The notes below the pieces were generated by a model. The model did not search any database. It was not told the origin of the DNA and saw only the letters and a program-made list of their open reading frames with translations. The position numbers were made by a program, and so were the translations under genes. Below, one piece after another: positions 17,492-25,851 of a stretch of DNA of 64,000 nucleotides. Each line of letters starts with the position of its first letter. Within the stretch, counting starts at the first letter, position 1. This stretch comes from G038396625 sp038396625 (GTDB lineage: Bacteria; Bacillota; Clostridia; Peptostreptococcales; Thermotaleaceae), in contig CP121688.1 of the NCBI GenBank assembly GCA_038396625.1, forward strand, positions 1,240,001 through 1,304,000. The letters are read 5' to 3'.

Positions 17492-18052
17492 TTAGTAGAT
17501 GCAATCCTTTCTGTAGATACTGAGCGCAGCAGCCAAGTTAGCACCGAATATATCAAATATTAAATCTAAGTTGGTATCGATTAATCCGGCTTGATTGTTG
17601 GTTTTAAAAATGAAATCTAAAACGAATTCCATAATTTCATAAATGGCGCCAGAAGCAATGCCTAGTGAGGATAAAAAAATAAACATAAGCATTTTAGAAT
17701 GAGAAAATATACCTGTCCATAACTGAATGAGTCCACAATAAAAAAGTGTCAATGAAAAAGATCCAAAGAAATGCATAAATTTATCAAACCAATGATTTGT
17801 ATCGTAAAGGTTCAAATAAAATCCTCCTACAACATCTAAGATAATTGTAATCATCATCAGTATCTTTATATCTAATTTTACTTGATCTTTCTTTTTGCTT
17901 TCAAAATACAAAAATAATTTATATGCAGCATATAGAAAGATGACATAGTAGACAAGAAATATTTGTTTCTTAATAAAAAATCCAATACAAATAATAAACA
18001 TAATAGCATCAAAGATAAATCTAATAAGTTTTAACATAAGATATTTATTCAT
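17492..18052 (-). CDS. DUF2238 (YjdF-like) integral membrane protein
   Basis: 186 residues with five or six hydrophobic segments. Conserved features of the DUF2238/YjdF group: DTNHWFDKFMHFFGSF (about residue 85), GAIYEIMEFVLDFIF (about 140) and GLIDTNLDLIFDIFGANLAA near the C-terminus. Function unknown; the conserved His, Asp and Glu residues within membrane segments suggest an enzyme or ion-handling protein. It stands alone between two spore-type genes. The ribosome site is only moderate (GAAAGGAAATG, about 12 bases from the ATG). Confidence 0.75.
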   Translation of the reverse strand: MNKYLMLKLIRFIFDAIMFIICIGFFIKKQIFLVYYVIFLYAAYKLFLYFESKKKDQVKLDIKILMMITIILDVVGGFYLNLYDTNHWFDKFMHFFGSFSLTLFYCGLIQLWTGIFSHSKMLMFIFLSSLGIASGAIYEIMEFVLDFIFKTNNQAGLIDTNLDLIFDIFGANLAAALSIYRKDCIY

Positions 18053-18123
18053 GAAGGATTACATTTCCTTTCTATAATGATAGGTATTTGCCATTTTGGT
18101 GTTTGCATAGGTATAGCATTTCC

Positions 18124-18711
18124 TTATTGAAATTTTTTCGGTGTTTCTATGGCGTGGGATTTTTGTCTGACCTCAGTAAATAAGTTGAAATCTTCCTGAA
18201 CGTTTTGCTGCTGATTGTGCTGAATAATAAGGCTTGCTAGCATCTGTTCCATCTCTCCAATGGTGACAGGTTTGGCATGGCGCATCAGCTCATAGCCTAA
18301 TTGTCCATTCGGTTCTAAGGTCGCTGTTTTTACATCAGATATTTTACTAATTCCCTGCTGCCGAAGACGCATTTCCAGCTGATCTATCGTTATTTTCATT
18401 TTTTTTAGATTTTCTGGCAGGATATTGCCATCTTCAATAACAGTTTTTGATTTTCCACTTAATAGAGCTTCAATGAAATCAAATTTAAGCTGCAGGTATT
18501 CTATCAGAATAATAAATCCAATAAAAACAGCAGCAGACAGGATGGTATTTGACAAACTTTTATTAGCAATTGGCTGGACAATAAGGGAGCCAATAGATAT
18601 CATAATAACAGTTTGAGAAATAGTCATTTGGGATATAGATTTTCTTCCTGAAATTCTTAAGAACACTAAGCCAACAGAAATAAGAATCGCTGCTTTTAAT
18701 ATAAGGTTCAT
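18124..18711 (-). CDS. DUF421 (YetF-type) membrane protein, short form
   Basis: 195 residues from ATG 18711, chosen because GGAGG lies 9 bases upstream; a longer frame to 18891 lacks this and runs through a terminator hairpin. Membrane helices occupy about residues 2-80 (LRISGRKSISQMTISQTVIM), followed by the YetF subdomain (LPENLKKMKITIDQLEMRLR). This is the second DUF421 gene within 3 kb, but it has no DUF1657 partner and lacks the long C-terminal extension of the first. Probably also a sporulation membrane protein. Confidence 0.83.
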   Translation of the reverse strand: MNLILKAAILISVGLVFLRISGRKSISQMTISQTVIMISIGSLIVQPIANKSLSNTILSAAVFIGFIILIEYLQLKFDFIEALLSGKSKTVIEDGNILPENLKKMKITIDQLEMRLRQQGISKISDVKTATLEPNGQLGYELMRHAKPVTIGEMEQMLASLIIQHNQQQNVQEDFNLFTEVRQKSHAIETPKKFQ

Positions 18712-18831
18712 GATAAATTTCCTCCAAAGTTCATCCAAATATATTTTCTTGCTCATATTTTGGCTTAATTTATAGACATCTATACAGGATATCTTTAAAA
18801 GACAGGGCAGGAAGAGAATATGTAAAAAATG

Positions 18832-18867
18832 ATCACCTGCTGTTTTTGATGAAAACAAGCAGGTGAT
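18832..18867. terminator. Bidirectional terminator downstream of the YjcZ gene
   Basis: ATCACCTGCT/AGCAGGTGAT with an inner GTTTT/AAAAC, one bulged A and a TGATG loop. T-runs lie on both sides (TCTTTTT on the plus strand, CATTTTTT on the minus strand). It ends the minus-strand transcript of the YjcZ genes before the second DUF421 gene. Confidence 0.8.
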
Positions 18868-18991
18868 TCTTTTTAAAAGAGGCATATTCAAATAACCGAT
18901 AAAAGGTTGTTTGATTTGTGATATCGTTGGATTTTTTTAGTAAGGTGGCTAGCTTTCGTTAAAAATTGGGATATGAAACGGTAAGTCTATA

Positions 18992-19120
18992 CTAGTAGCC
19001 GCCAAATCCACCAAATCCAAATCCACAGTTACAGAAGAGGATCACTAATATCAAGAAGAAGAATAACAATTCACTTCCATTGTTGAATAATCCACCATAG
19101 CCACATTGTTTGTCAGCCAT
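18992..19120 (-). CDS. YjcZ-type sporulation mini-protein 1
   Basis: 42 residues: MADKQCGYGGLFNNGSELLF, a hydrophobic core FFLILVILF, then CNCGFGFGGFGGY. This is the tiny single-span, Gly/Cys-rich pattern of YjcZ-family spore proteins. A perfect AAAGGAGGTGA lies 6 bases before ATG 19120. A sigma-K-like promoter (19165-19200) precedes it. A paralogue lies 169 bases upstream. It was probably missed by many gene callers because of its length. Confidence 0.88.
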   Translation of the reverse strand: MADKQCGYGGLFNNGSELLFFFLILVILFCNCGFGFGGFGGY

Positions 19121-19164
19121 TTATTTCACCTCCTTTACTATAAAGCATGAAATGTTGTCTATTT

Positions 19165-19200
19165 CTAATATAAAATATGCAGAATGGAGTATAGGTGTTA
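19165..19200 (-). promoter_or_regulatory. Candidate sigma-K promoter of YjcZ gene 1
   Basis: Minus strand: TAACAC (19200-19195), 15 bases, CATATTTTATATTAG (19179-19165). It fits the sigma-K pattern AC / CATAnnnTA and matches the promoter of the neighbouring paralogue in both elements and spacing. Confidence 0.72.
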
Positions 19201-19255
19201 CTGATAAAATGATAGGATGATTAGTAGAAATAAATTTATGATATTTATGTATGTA

Positions 19256-19278
19256 GAATTGGGTTTTAAACCCAATTC
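19256..19278 (-). terminator. Hairpin after YjcZ gene 2
   Basis: GAATTGGG, 7-base loop, CCCAATTC lies about 10 bases after the stop of the 40-residue gene. It has no clear T-run, so termination may be partial. Confidence 0.55.
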
Positions 19279-19288
19279 TTAACCTATA

Positions 19289-19411
19289 CTAGCATCCTCC
19301 ACCATAGCCACCAAGACCAAATCCGCAGCTGCAGAAAATAAGAACCAACAAGAGGAAGAAGAATAGTAACTCACTACCACTTTCAAATAATCCACCAATT
19401 CCGTAACTCAT
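19289..19411 (-). CDS. YjcZ-type sporulation mini-protein 2
   Basis: 40 residues: MSYGIGGLFESGSELLFFFL, LLVLIFCSCG, then FGLGGYGGGC. Same architecture as the neighbour at 18992 (GLF..GSELLFFFL core, then a Cys-x-Cys and a Gly/aromatic tail), so the pair arose by duplication. Perfect AAAGGAGG 9 bases before ATG 19411 and its own sigma-K-like promoter at 19476-19511. Likely made late in the mother cell and placed in the spore coat or membrane. Confidence 0.88.
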   Translation of the reverse strand: MSYGIGGLFESGSELLFFFLLLVLIFCSCGFGLGGYGGGC

Positions 19412-19475
19412 TATTGAGACCTCCTTTATAAATATGCATGAACACTATCTTTTGGACTTGAAATTTTTTCTCGTC

Positions 19476-19511
19476 CTAATATAAAGTATGTAATGAAAAA
19501 TAGATGTGTTA
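19476..19511 (-). promoter_or_regulatory. Candidate sigma-K promoter of YjcZ gene 2
   Basis: Minus strand: TAACAC (19511-19506), 15 bases, CATACTTTATATTAG (19490-19476). Identical -35 and spacing and near-identical -10 to the promoter at 19165-19200, while the spacer bases between them differ. Confidence 0.72.
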
Positions 19512-19570
19512 CTGAAAATAAAGAATATCCTTGACCACAAATTGTAAATTGGATTTATTAAAACATAGAT

Positions 19571-19600
19571 AACCCCTGAATATCAAGATATACAGGGGTT
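19571..19600. terminator. Terminator of the YflT-like gene
   Basis: AACCCCTG/CAGGGGTT with an inner TATC/GATA pairing, located 20 bases after the stop of the minus-strand gene at 19620. Confidence 0.7.
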
Positions 19601-19619
19601 TAGACATGAATGGAAATTT

Positions 19620-20075
19620 TTATTCAATATTTTTTCGCAATTGATCGATAGCCATATCAAATACTTTATCAGCATCTCCGGCTATCCGTGGTTTATCAAC
19701 ATTGGGATTATCTAAATCTCCTCCCATATCTTTAAGGATTTGTTTTGCAGTAGCCATATTATCTGAATCTACTTCTACAACAACTTTACAATTGATATCA
19801 GCAATTTCATTTAATCGTCCTATGCCACTAACAGAAGGGTCGGCAGCAGCTAAAGGAGCCTTGCTTCTATCCTTGACTACTGTAGCGCCAGACCCTAAGA
19901 CTAAATCAGATAAGCTGGAGCCATTTTCTGTACCAGGTAAATTTGTTTTTAGATTTCTTGTTTCTTTATAATCATCAACTAAATCCATAAAAGCTACTTT
20001 AAAACCCTGTTTTTTCAATTGGGATACTGCGTTATTGGCATGCTTAATATTATCAAAAAAGCCTTCTACTTTCAT
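19620..20075 (-). CDS. YflT-like (general stress protein 17M type) protein
   Basis: 151 residues. A ferredoxin-like beta-alpha-beta opening (MKVEGFFDNIKHANNAVSQL, KKQGFK) is followed by a Gly/Ala-rich middle and a second beta-alpha unit (CKVVVEVDSDNMATAKQILK) before an Asn/Asp-rich tail. This matches the heat-induced stress protein YflT-type domain that senses or inhibits by protein contact in Firmicutes; exact function unknown. The ribosome site GGAGGTATC precedes the ATG. Not in an operon. Confidence 0.6.
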   Translation of the reverse strand: MKVEGFFDNIKHANNAVSQLKKQGFKVAFMDLVDDYKETRNLKTNLPGTENGSSLSDLVLGSGATVVKDRSKAPLAAADPSVSGIGRLNEIADINCKVVVEVDSDNMATAKQILKDMGGDLDNPNVDKPRIAGDADKVFDMAIDQLRKNIE

Positions 20076-20315
20076 GTTGATACCTCCAAATAAAAGAATT
20101 AGTGAAGCATTTAATCTTATTTTTTCACCGATTTTTTCCTTTATACTTTATGCAAAGAAGATTTAAATATAAATTGTTGTAAAGAAAAAATATAGCGGTT
20201 GGCTTTTGAAGGGTATAGTTTTTTAAAATGAGAAAATACTAAATGGGTGTATGATAAGGCATAATGTGGAAAAACTTAAAACAATAGAGTCATAATAGAC
20301 GGGAGGAAATACATA

Positions 20316-21122
20316 ATGATGTATCATCAGAACACATACCTTGTAGTGATTGGGGGTGCAGAAGATAAAACAACAGATAAAGTTATCCTTAAAAAATTAG
20401 TTGAGTTAGTGAATAAAAAAAATCCCCGTTTTGTTATTATTACTACAGCTACCCAACATTCTGAAGAGGTTGGAAAACAATATACAAAAGTATTTAAAAG
20501 CTTAGGTGTAGATACGACGCTTGTATTAAGTATAAACAATAGAGAGGATACCCATAAACAGGAAATCATACAAGAAATTGAAAAAGGAGATTGCATTTTC
20601 TTTACAGGAGGAGATCAACTAAGAATTTCCAGTATCTTAGGGGGCACACCTGTTCACGAAATACTACATAAAATTATCAAGGAAGGAAAAATTATTGCTG
20701 GAACCAGTGCAGGTGCTTCAATGATGAGTGAAATTATGGTGGTAGAAGGAAAAGATGAAGAGGCGCCTAGTAGGTGTACCATCAAGATGGCACCAGGAAT
20801 GGGGATGATAGAAGGGGTTATTATTGATCAGCATTTTAATCAAAGGGGTAGGATCGGGAGACTCTTATCAGCCATTGCACAAAACCCGCATTCAATTGGA
20901 ATTGGTATCGATGAAAATACAGCAATTGTAGTAGATCATCAAAATGAGTTCCAGGTGATAGGGTCAGGCGTTGTCACAATTATTGATGGAAGAAATATTT
21001 CTTATACAAACTCATCGGAACAATATCCCAATGAACCTTTGGCCATTACAAATGTGACCATCCATGTACTTCCAAATGAGTATGGATATAATTTAACCAA
21101 AAAAATACCAGTTTTACGATAA
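20316..21122 (+). CDS. cphB: Cyanophycinase
   Basis: 268 residues, S51-type serine peptidase that cuts cyanophycin (multi-L-arginyl-poly-aspartate) into beta-Asp-Arg dipeptides. Visible motifs: VVIGGAEDK at the N-terminus, FFTGGDQLRIS (about residue 95), and the nucleophile loop IAGTSAGASMMSE (Ser about 132), with a DQHFNQRGRIGRL segment near 175. The ribosome site GGGAGG precedes the ATG by 10 bases. The synthetase begins 49 bases after its stop, so degradation and synthesis genes form one operon. Confidence 0.93.
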   Translation: MMYHQNTYLVVIGGAEDKTTDKVILKKLVELVNKKNPRFVIITTATQHSEEVGKQYTKVFKSLGVDTTLVLSINNREDTHKQEIIQEIEKGDCIFFTGGDQLRISSILGGTPVHEILHKIIKEGKIIAGTSAGASMMSEIMVVEGKDEEAPSRCTIKMAPGMGMIEGVIIDQHFNQRGRIGRLLSAIAQNPHSIGIGIDENTAIVVDHQNEFQVIGSGVVTIIDGRNISYTNSSEQYPNEPLAITNVTIHVLPNEYGYNLTKKIPVLR

Positions 21123-21171
21123 ATCTGTGATAAAAATTTTTTGCAAACATTTAATATTTGGAGGAATATCG

Positions 21172-23814
21172 ATGAAAATAATAAGTATCAGAGCATTACC
21201 AGGAAGAAACGCATATAGCCATCATTCTGTTATTAAAATGACTGTAGATTTAGAAGTGCTCTATCAGATACCGACAATGGAAATACCAAATTTTAATGAA
21301 AAACTAATCAATATTTTACCAACACTTAAGGAACATAAGTGTTCAGAAGGTTATAAAGGAGGATTTATTGCCCGCCTACAAAGAGGAACGTATTTAGCCC
21401 ATGTTTTAGAGCATATTGCCATTGAACTTCAAAACCTAATGGGTTATTCGATTTCCTATGGAAAAGCAAGAAGAGATAGCAGTCCAACGGTTTATAATAT
21501 TATTTTTAGCTATATGAATGAGGTAGCAGGCATAGAAGCAGGAAAATTAGCTTTTAGAATAGTCAATGAACTTATTGAAGGCAATGAAATTACGATTAAA
21601 GAAGAGATCAAAAATATCAAGAATAAAGCCCTAAAGATAGAATTAGGGCCTAGTACAAAGGCGATTGAAAAGGCAGCACGCCAACGAGAAATTCCTGTCA
21701 TGCGCATTGGAAAAGGTAGTTTACTACAGTTAGGATATGGGGCTAAGAGTAAACTGATTCAGGCGACACTTACAGAGAACGCAAGTTGTATTGCTGTAGA
21801 TATCGCTTGTGATAAAGAACTGACAAATCATTTATTGCATCAAAATAATATTCCAGTACCTATGGGAGAAATTGCATATACTGAAGAAGATGCAGTAGAG
21901 ATTGCAAAAGATATAGGGTATCCTGTTGTAGCAAAACCTTTTAACGGAAATCAGGGCAAATATGTTTTTTTGAATTTAAATACCGATGAACAATTAGTCA
22001 AAGCATATAAGACAATTTATGGACAAGTATCCTATCCATTGATAGAGAAACATATTTATGGAGATCATTTTCGCATTTTAGTAGTGAAGGATAAGGTAGT
22101 TGCTGCGGCACAAAGAATTCCAGCTCACGTAATTGGAGACGGGATCCACTCTATAAAAACACTTATAGATATAGAAAATGAAAATCCCAAAAGGGGAGAA
22201 GGCCATGAAAAAGCTTTAACAAAAATAAAAATAGATGAAGTTTTATTATTTTTCCTTAAGAAAAATAATAAAACTCTTGCGTCCATTCCATACAAGGGAG
22301 AGACGGTTTATTTAAGAGAAAATGACAATTTGAGCACAGGTGGCACTGCTATTGATGTTACGGATAAAGTACATGAGGATGTCAAAAAAATTTGTGTAAA
22401 AGCAGCAGCGATTATTGGATTAGATGTAGCGGGGGTAGATATTACCACAACAGATATAACAAAACCTTTAAGTGAAACAAGAGGAGCTATCATTGAGGTA
22501 AATGCAGCACCTGGTATTCGTATGCATCATGATCCTTCTTTAGGAATGGCAAGAAATGTTGCAAAAGAAATTGTAGCATCTCTATTTTCAGAAGAATATG
22601 AACCTATTCCTGTAATATCTGTTTCGGGCACTAATGGAAAGACTACCACCACAAGAATGATAAGACATATTTTAAAGGAAGCAGGATATAACGTTGGAAT
22701 GGCAGTAACAGGGGGGATTTACATTGGTGATGAATGTGTTGAAGTAGGAGATACAACAGGACCTAGTAGTGCAAGACGCATATTAATGGATAAGACTGTT
22801 ACGGCAGCTGTGCTAGAAACGGCAAGAGGTGGCATTATCAATAGAGGACTAGGCTATGACTTGGCGGATATAGGGATTATTACCAATATTACAGATGATC
22901 ATTTGGGAATAGATGGCATCGAAACCTTGGAAGAAATGGCACATCTAAAAGCAGTGGTAGTAGAAGCCATCAAAAAACAAGGTTATGGCATCCTCAATGC
23001 AGATGATCGCTACTGCTTGGCTATAAAAGATCGTGTTTTTGGAAAGCTTATTTTATTTTCTAAGCATGCGGATAACATCCATATACTTAAACATTTAGAA
23101 GAAGGAGGCAATGCAGTTTATTTAAAAAATCAGATCATTTATTTAGCCAATAAACAAGAACAAATTCCTGTTATGAATATTAAAGATATTCCTGCTACTT
23201 ATGGAGGGATATTGATTCATAATGTTGAAAATAGCTTAGCTGCTATTGCAGGCGCATGGGGAATGGGAATAGAGATAGAGAGGATTCAAACAGCATTGAA
23301 GAAATTTAAAAGCGATGAGAGACAAAACCCAGGTCGGTTTAATATATATGACATAGGGGATTTTAAAGTTATTGTAGATTATGGACATAATTATGAAGGA
23401 TATAAAAGAATCATCGAAGGATTACATAAAATGAAAGCCAATAAGTTGATTGGTGTGATTGGCGTACCCGGAGATCGGCTGGATGCAAATATTTATGACA
23501 TAGGTATATTATCAGGGAAAAGCTTTGATCACATATTTATTAAAGAAGATAGAGACTTGCGAGGAAGGAAACCTAGAGAAGTAGCAAATTTACTGTATCA
23601 AGGTTGCATAGACAATGGAAAAGCAGCACAGCAGTTAGAAATAGAACTATTGGAAGACATCGCATTAGAAAAAGCTATAAACATAGCCAAAGCTGGGGAT
23701 ATTATTGTTGTTTTTTATGAAAAAAGAGAAAAAATCATGGAAATCATCCATTTTTATCAACAGCAATATGATATGGCTTCTGGGTCAAAAAAAGAAATCT
23801 TGATGTCCATGTAA
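21172..23814 (+). CDS. cphA: Cyanophycin synthetase
   Basis: 880 residues from ATG 21172, chosen over an upstream frame start (21127) because TTGGAGGAATATCG sits just before it. Three parts as in CphA1: an N-terminal domain (about 1-160), an ATP-grasp domain that adds Asp (AKPFNGNQGKYVFLN; EVNAAPGIRMHHDPS), and a Mur-ligase-like domain that adds Arg (P-loop SGTNGKTTTTRM about residue 483; ETARGGIINRGLGYD; NPGRFN). The polymer stores nitrogen and carbon. The gene lies directly downstream of cyanophycinase and next to a spore-gene region. Confidence 0.94.
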   Translation: MKIISIRALPGRNAYSHHSVIKMTVDLEVLYQIPTMEIPNFNEKLINILPTLKEHKCSEGYKGGFIARLQRGTYLAHVLEHIAIELQNLMGYSISYGKARRDSSPTVYNIIFSYMNEVAGIEAGKLAFRIVNELIEGNEITIKEEIKNIKNKALKIELGPSTKAIEKAARQREIPVMRIGKGSLLQLGYGAKSKLIQATLTENASCIAVDIACDKELTNHLLHQNNIPVPMGEIAYTEEDAVEIAKDIGYPVVAKPFNGNQGKYVFLNLNTDEQLVKAYKTIYGQVSYPLIEKHIYGDHFRILVVKDKVVAAAQRIPAHVIGDGIHSIKTLIDIENENPKRGEGHEKALTKIKIDEVLLFFLKKNNKTLASIPYKGETVYLRENDNLSTGGTAIDVTDKVHEDVKKICVKAAAIIGLDVAGVDITTTDITKPLSETRGAIIEVNAAPGIRMHHDPSLGMARNVAKEIVASLFSEEYEPIPVISVSGTNGKTTTTRMIRHILKEAGYNVGMAVTGGIYIGDECVEVGDTTGPSSARRILMDKTVTAAVLETARGGIINRGLGYDLADIGIITNITDDHLGIDGIETLEEMAHLKAVVVEAIKKQGYGILNADDRYCLAIKDRVFGKLILFSKHADNIHILKHLEEGGNAVYLKNQIIYLANKQEQIPVMNIKDIPATYGGILIHNVENSLAAIAGAWGMGIEIERIQTALKKFKSDERQNPGRFNIYDIGDFKVIVDYGHNYEGYKRIIEGLHKMKANKLIGVIGVPGDRLDANIYDIGILSGKSFDHIFIKEDRDLRGRKPREVANLLYQGCIDNGKAAQQLEIELLEDIALEKAINIAKAGDIIVVFYEKREKIMEIIHFYQQQYDMASGSKKEILMSM

Positions 23815-23993
23815 AAATGGCGATGATGACAGGCTACCTTTGTGTGCCTTTATAGACAAGATTTGAATGCATTAGAGTAAAGAAAATGATAACAGAAATC
23901 CTACAATTCGACGATTTAGAGACGATAAATAAATATACTATTGATAAAATCATTATCGTTTATGAAAGATAAAAAACAGAAAGGATTGATAGG

Positions 23994-24845
23994 ATGGATC
24001 ACAAGAGTTATTTAACACCCCCAGAAATTGCAGCCGCAACCATTCAAACAGGGATTAAAAAAATTAGTTTACCTGCTGTAAAGCAGCTAATATTGGGAAT
24101 ATTAGCAGGAGCATTTATTGCTTTTGCTTCAGAAGGATCCAATATGGCTGCATTTAACCTTTTTGCAAATCCAAAAACCTACGGGTTAGGGAAAGTTTTA
24201 GCGGGATCTATTTTTGGAACTGGACTGATGCTTGTCTTATTGGCAGGAGGAGAGTTATTTACAGGAAATACGCTGATTTTTATGGGTGTTTTAGACGGAA
24301 AAGTAAGATTAACGCAAATGCTAAGAAACTGGTTTTTTGTATATGTGGGGAACTTTATAGGTTCGGTATTGGTGGCATTTATGATGACACAGTCAGGATT
24401 GTTTAGCAGTGGCGCCAATGTTTTAGGAGCGGTTACGATTAAAATTGCTGCATATAAAGTAGGATTGCCTTTTATGCCAGCAGTATATTTAGGAATTATG
24501 GCAAATTGGCTTGTCTGCTTAGCAGTGTGGTTAGCCTATGGTGCAAAGGACATGACAGGAAAAATGCTAGGTGTTTTCTTTCCAATATGGCTTTTTATTA
24601 CGTCTGGATTTGAACATAGTATTGCAAATATGTACTATATCCCGGCTGGAATTATGGCAAAAAGCAATGCAGAATGGGCAGCAGCATCTCATCTTTCTCC
24701 AGAGCAGTTAGCAAATTTAAACTGGAGTACGTTCTTTACAAATAACCTTATACCTGTAACACTTGGAAATATTATCGGTGGAGCATTATTTGTAGGAGGC
24801 GTATATTGGTTTGCTTATATTAGAAAAGAAAAAGCACAAGAGTAA
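23994..24845 (+). CDS. FocA/NirC-family formate-nitrite channel
   Basis: 283 residues, six membrane helices expected. Family motifs: KQLILGILAGAFIAFAS at the N-terminus, the AGGELFTGNTLIF loop (about residue 88) and ANWLVCLAVWLAYGAKDMTG (about 170). It transports formate, nitrite or hydrosulfide across the cell membrane; in a fermentative anaerobe formate is most likely. No pyruvate-formate lyase or nitrite gene is adjacent. Ribosome site GAAAGGATTGATAGG before ATG 23994. Confidence 0.9.
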   Translation: MDHKSYLTPPEIAAATIQTGIKKISLPAVKQLILGILAGAFIAFASEGSNMAAFNLFANPKTYGLGKVLAGSIFGTGLMLVLLAGGELFTGNTLIFMGVLDGKVRLTQMLRNWFFVYVGNFIGSVLVAFMMTQSGLFSSGANVLGAVTIKIAAYKVGLPFMPAVYLGIMANWLVCLAVWLAYGAKDMTGKMLGVFFPIWLFITSGFEHSIANMYYIPAGIMAKSNAEWAAASHLSPEQLANLNWSTFFTNNLIPVTLGNIIGGALFVGGVYWFAYIRKEKAQE

Positions 24846-24880
24846 CCATGATCAAAGAATATAAAGAGACAAAAATTTTT

Positions 24881-24906
24881 AAGAAGCAGCCCTTAGACTG
24901 CTTCTT
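24881..24906. terminator. Terminator between focA-like and osmC-like genes
   Basis: AAGAAGCAG pairs with CTGCTTCTT around an 8-base loop, followed by TTTC; it lies 10 bases before the minus-strand OsmC stop, so it can serve both genes. Confidence 0.78.
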
Positions 24907-24916
24907 TTTCATAGGA

Positions 24917-25333
24917 TTATGCTTCAGATTTGATTTCATAAGTGACTTCGGCACCCTTAGATAAAAGTGCACTTACGCCACAATATTTTTCCTGAGATAA
25001 TTGAACCGCTCTTTCCAATTTTTCCAAGGGTAAATTCTTTCCTTGAAATGTATACGTGAGATGAATTTTATGATAGTACTTAGGATGTTCTTCTGTTAAT
25101 TCACCATGAACTTTAATATCAAAACCTTCTAATTCTACGCGCATTTTATTGAGAATTGATACAACATCCATACCAGTACAACCAGCTAAAGAAGCCAATG
25201 TTAAAGGTTTTGGCAGAGGACCTCTATTTTCCCCACCTACTTTTGGAGAGGCATCCATTGTTAAGGTGTGACCTAGAATGTCTGTTTCAAAAGCCATATT
25301 GTTTAACCATTTACAATTTACTTCATGTCCCAT
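24917..25333 (-). CDS. OsmC/Ohr-family protein
   Basis: 138 residues with the OsmC fold: PKPLTLASLAGCTGMDVVSI places the first redox cysteine (about residue 52), and QEKYCGVSALLSKGAEVTYE the second (about 118). The cysteine pair reduces organic hydroperoxides in this family; the YhfA-like members have less defined roles. Ribosome site AAGGAGGATGC lies before ATG 25333. Stands alone. Confidence 0.87.
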   Translation of the reverse strand: MGHEVNCKWLNNMAFETDILGHTLTMDASPKVGGENRGPLPKPLTLASLAGCTGMDVVSILNKMRVELEGFDIKVHGELTEEHPKYYHKIHLTYTFQGKNLPLEKLERAVQLSQEKYCGVSALLSKGAEVTYEIKSEA

Positions 25334-25436
25334 ATAGCATCCTCCTTGTGGTTTTATAAAATGAACTGTATTATGTATTGTCTTTATTATAGCATATCAT
25401 AATTTTTTCACAATTATAGTATATTAAAAAGAGAGA

Positions 25437-25473
25437 GACCTTTATTCCAAAAATTTTAAAAGGAATAAAGGTC
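25437..25473. terminator. Terminator downstream of the 68-residue gene
   Basis: GACCTTTATTCC (25437-25448) and its perfect complement (25462-25473), with a T-run on the plus strand and TCTCTCTTTTT on the minus strand. It ends 5 bases before the stop of the small minus-strand gene. Confidence 0.78.
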
Positions 25474-25478
25474 TTTTT

Positions 25479-25685
25479 TTAAGATTCTAGCTCATAGGTA
25501 AATGGATAAACATCTTCGGCTTTTTTATTTAAGCGTTGTGCAAAACTACTGGCATCGATTTCTTCTACTACGTTATTTTCTTTGAAAACTCTCACATTCC
25601 AAACCTCTCCATCTGATTTTACAAGAAGTTCAGCAGGATAAACAGTACCATCATCAAATCTTATTTTACCACGTTTCCAAGGCAT
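25479..25685 (-). CDS. Small conserved-looking protein, unknown
   Basis: 68 residues from ATG 25685 (MPWKRGKIRFDDGTVYPAEL), with AAAGGAGAG about 9 bases upstream. A longer open frame to 25790 lacks a ribosome site. Beta-rich with alternating charged and hydrophobic residues (GEVWNVRVFKENNVVEEIDA), resembling a small SH3-like fold by eye only. No cysteines, no signal peptide, no recognised family. Diverges from the DtxR-type repressor gene. Confidence 0.65.
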   Translation of the reverse strand: MPWKRGKIRFDDGTVYPAELLVKSDGEVWNVRVFKENNVVEEIDASSFAQRLNKKAEDVYPFTYELES

Positions 25686-25851
25686 AAAAATAGTCTCTCC
25701 TTTCGTGAATCTAAAGTTATTATATGTACCTATGAACAAATTATAATCTTTAAAATCATCCAATATATATAATTTATGTAAGAAACTCATATATTTTAAG
25801 AGGACTAGATTTGAAATACTTTGAATTTTAAAATCTTTAGGAGGGAAAAAG

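Noticed and set aside
18712..18891. N-terminal extension of the short DUF421 protein
   Set aside because: It would read through a strong bidirectional terminator hairpin and ignore the GGAGG next to ATG 18711.
23941..23962. Fur-box-like TGATAAAATCATTATCG before the FocA-like gene
   Set aside because: Only one half fits GATAATGAT; in such AT-rich DNA this is weak, and formate channels are not typical Fur targets.
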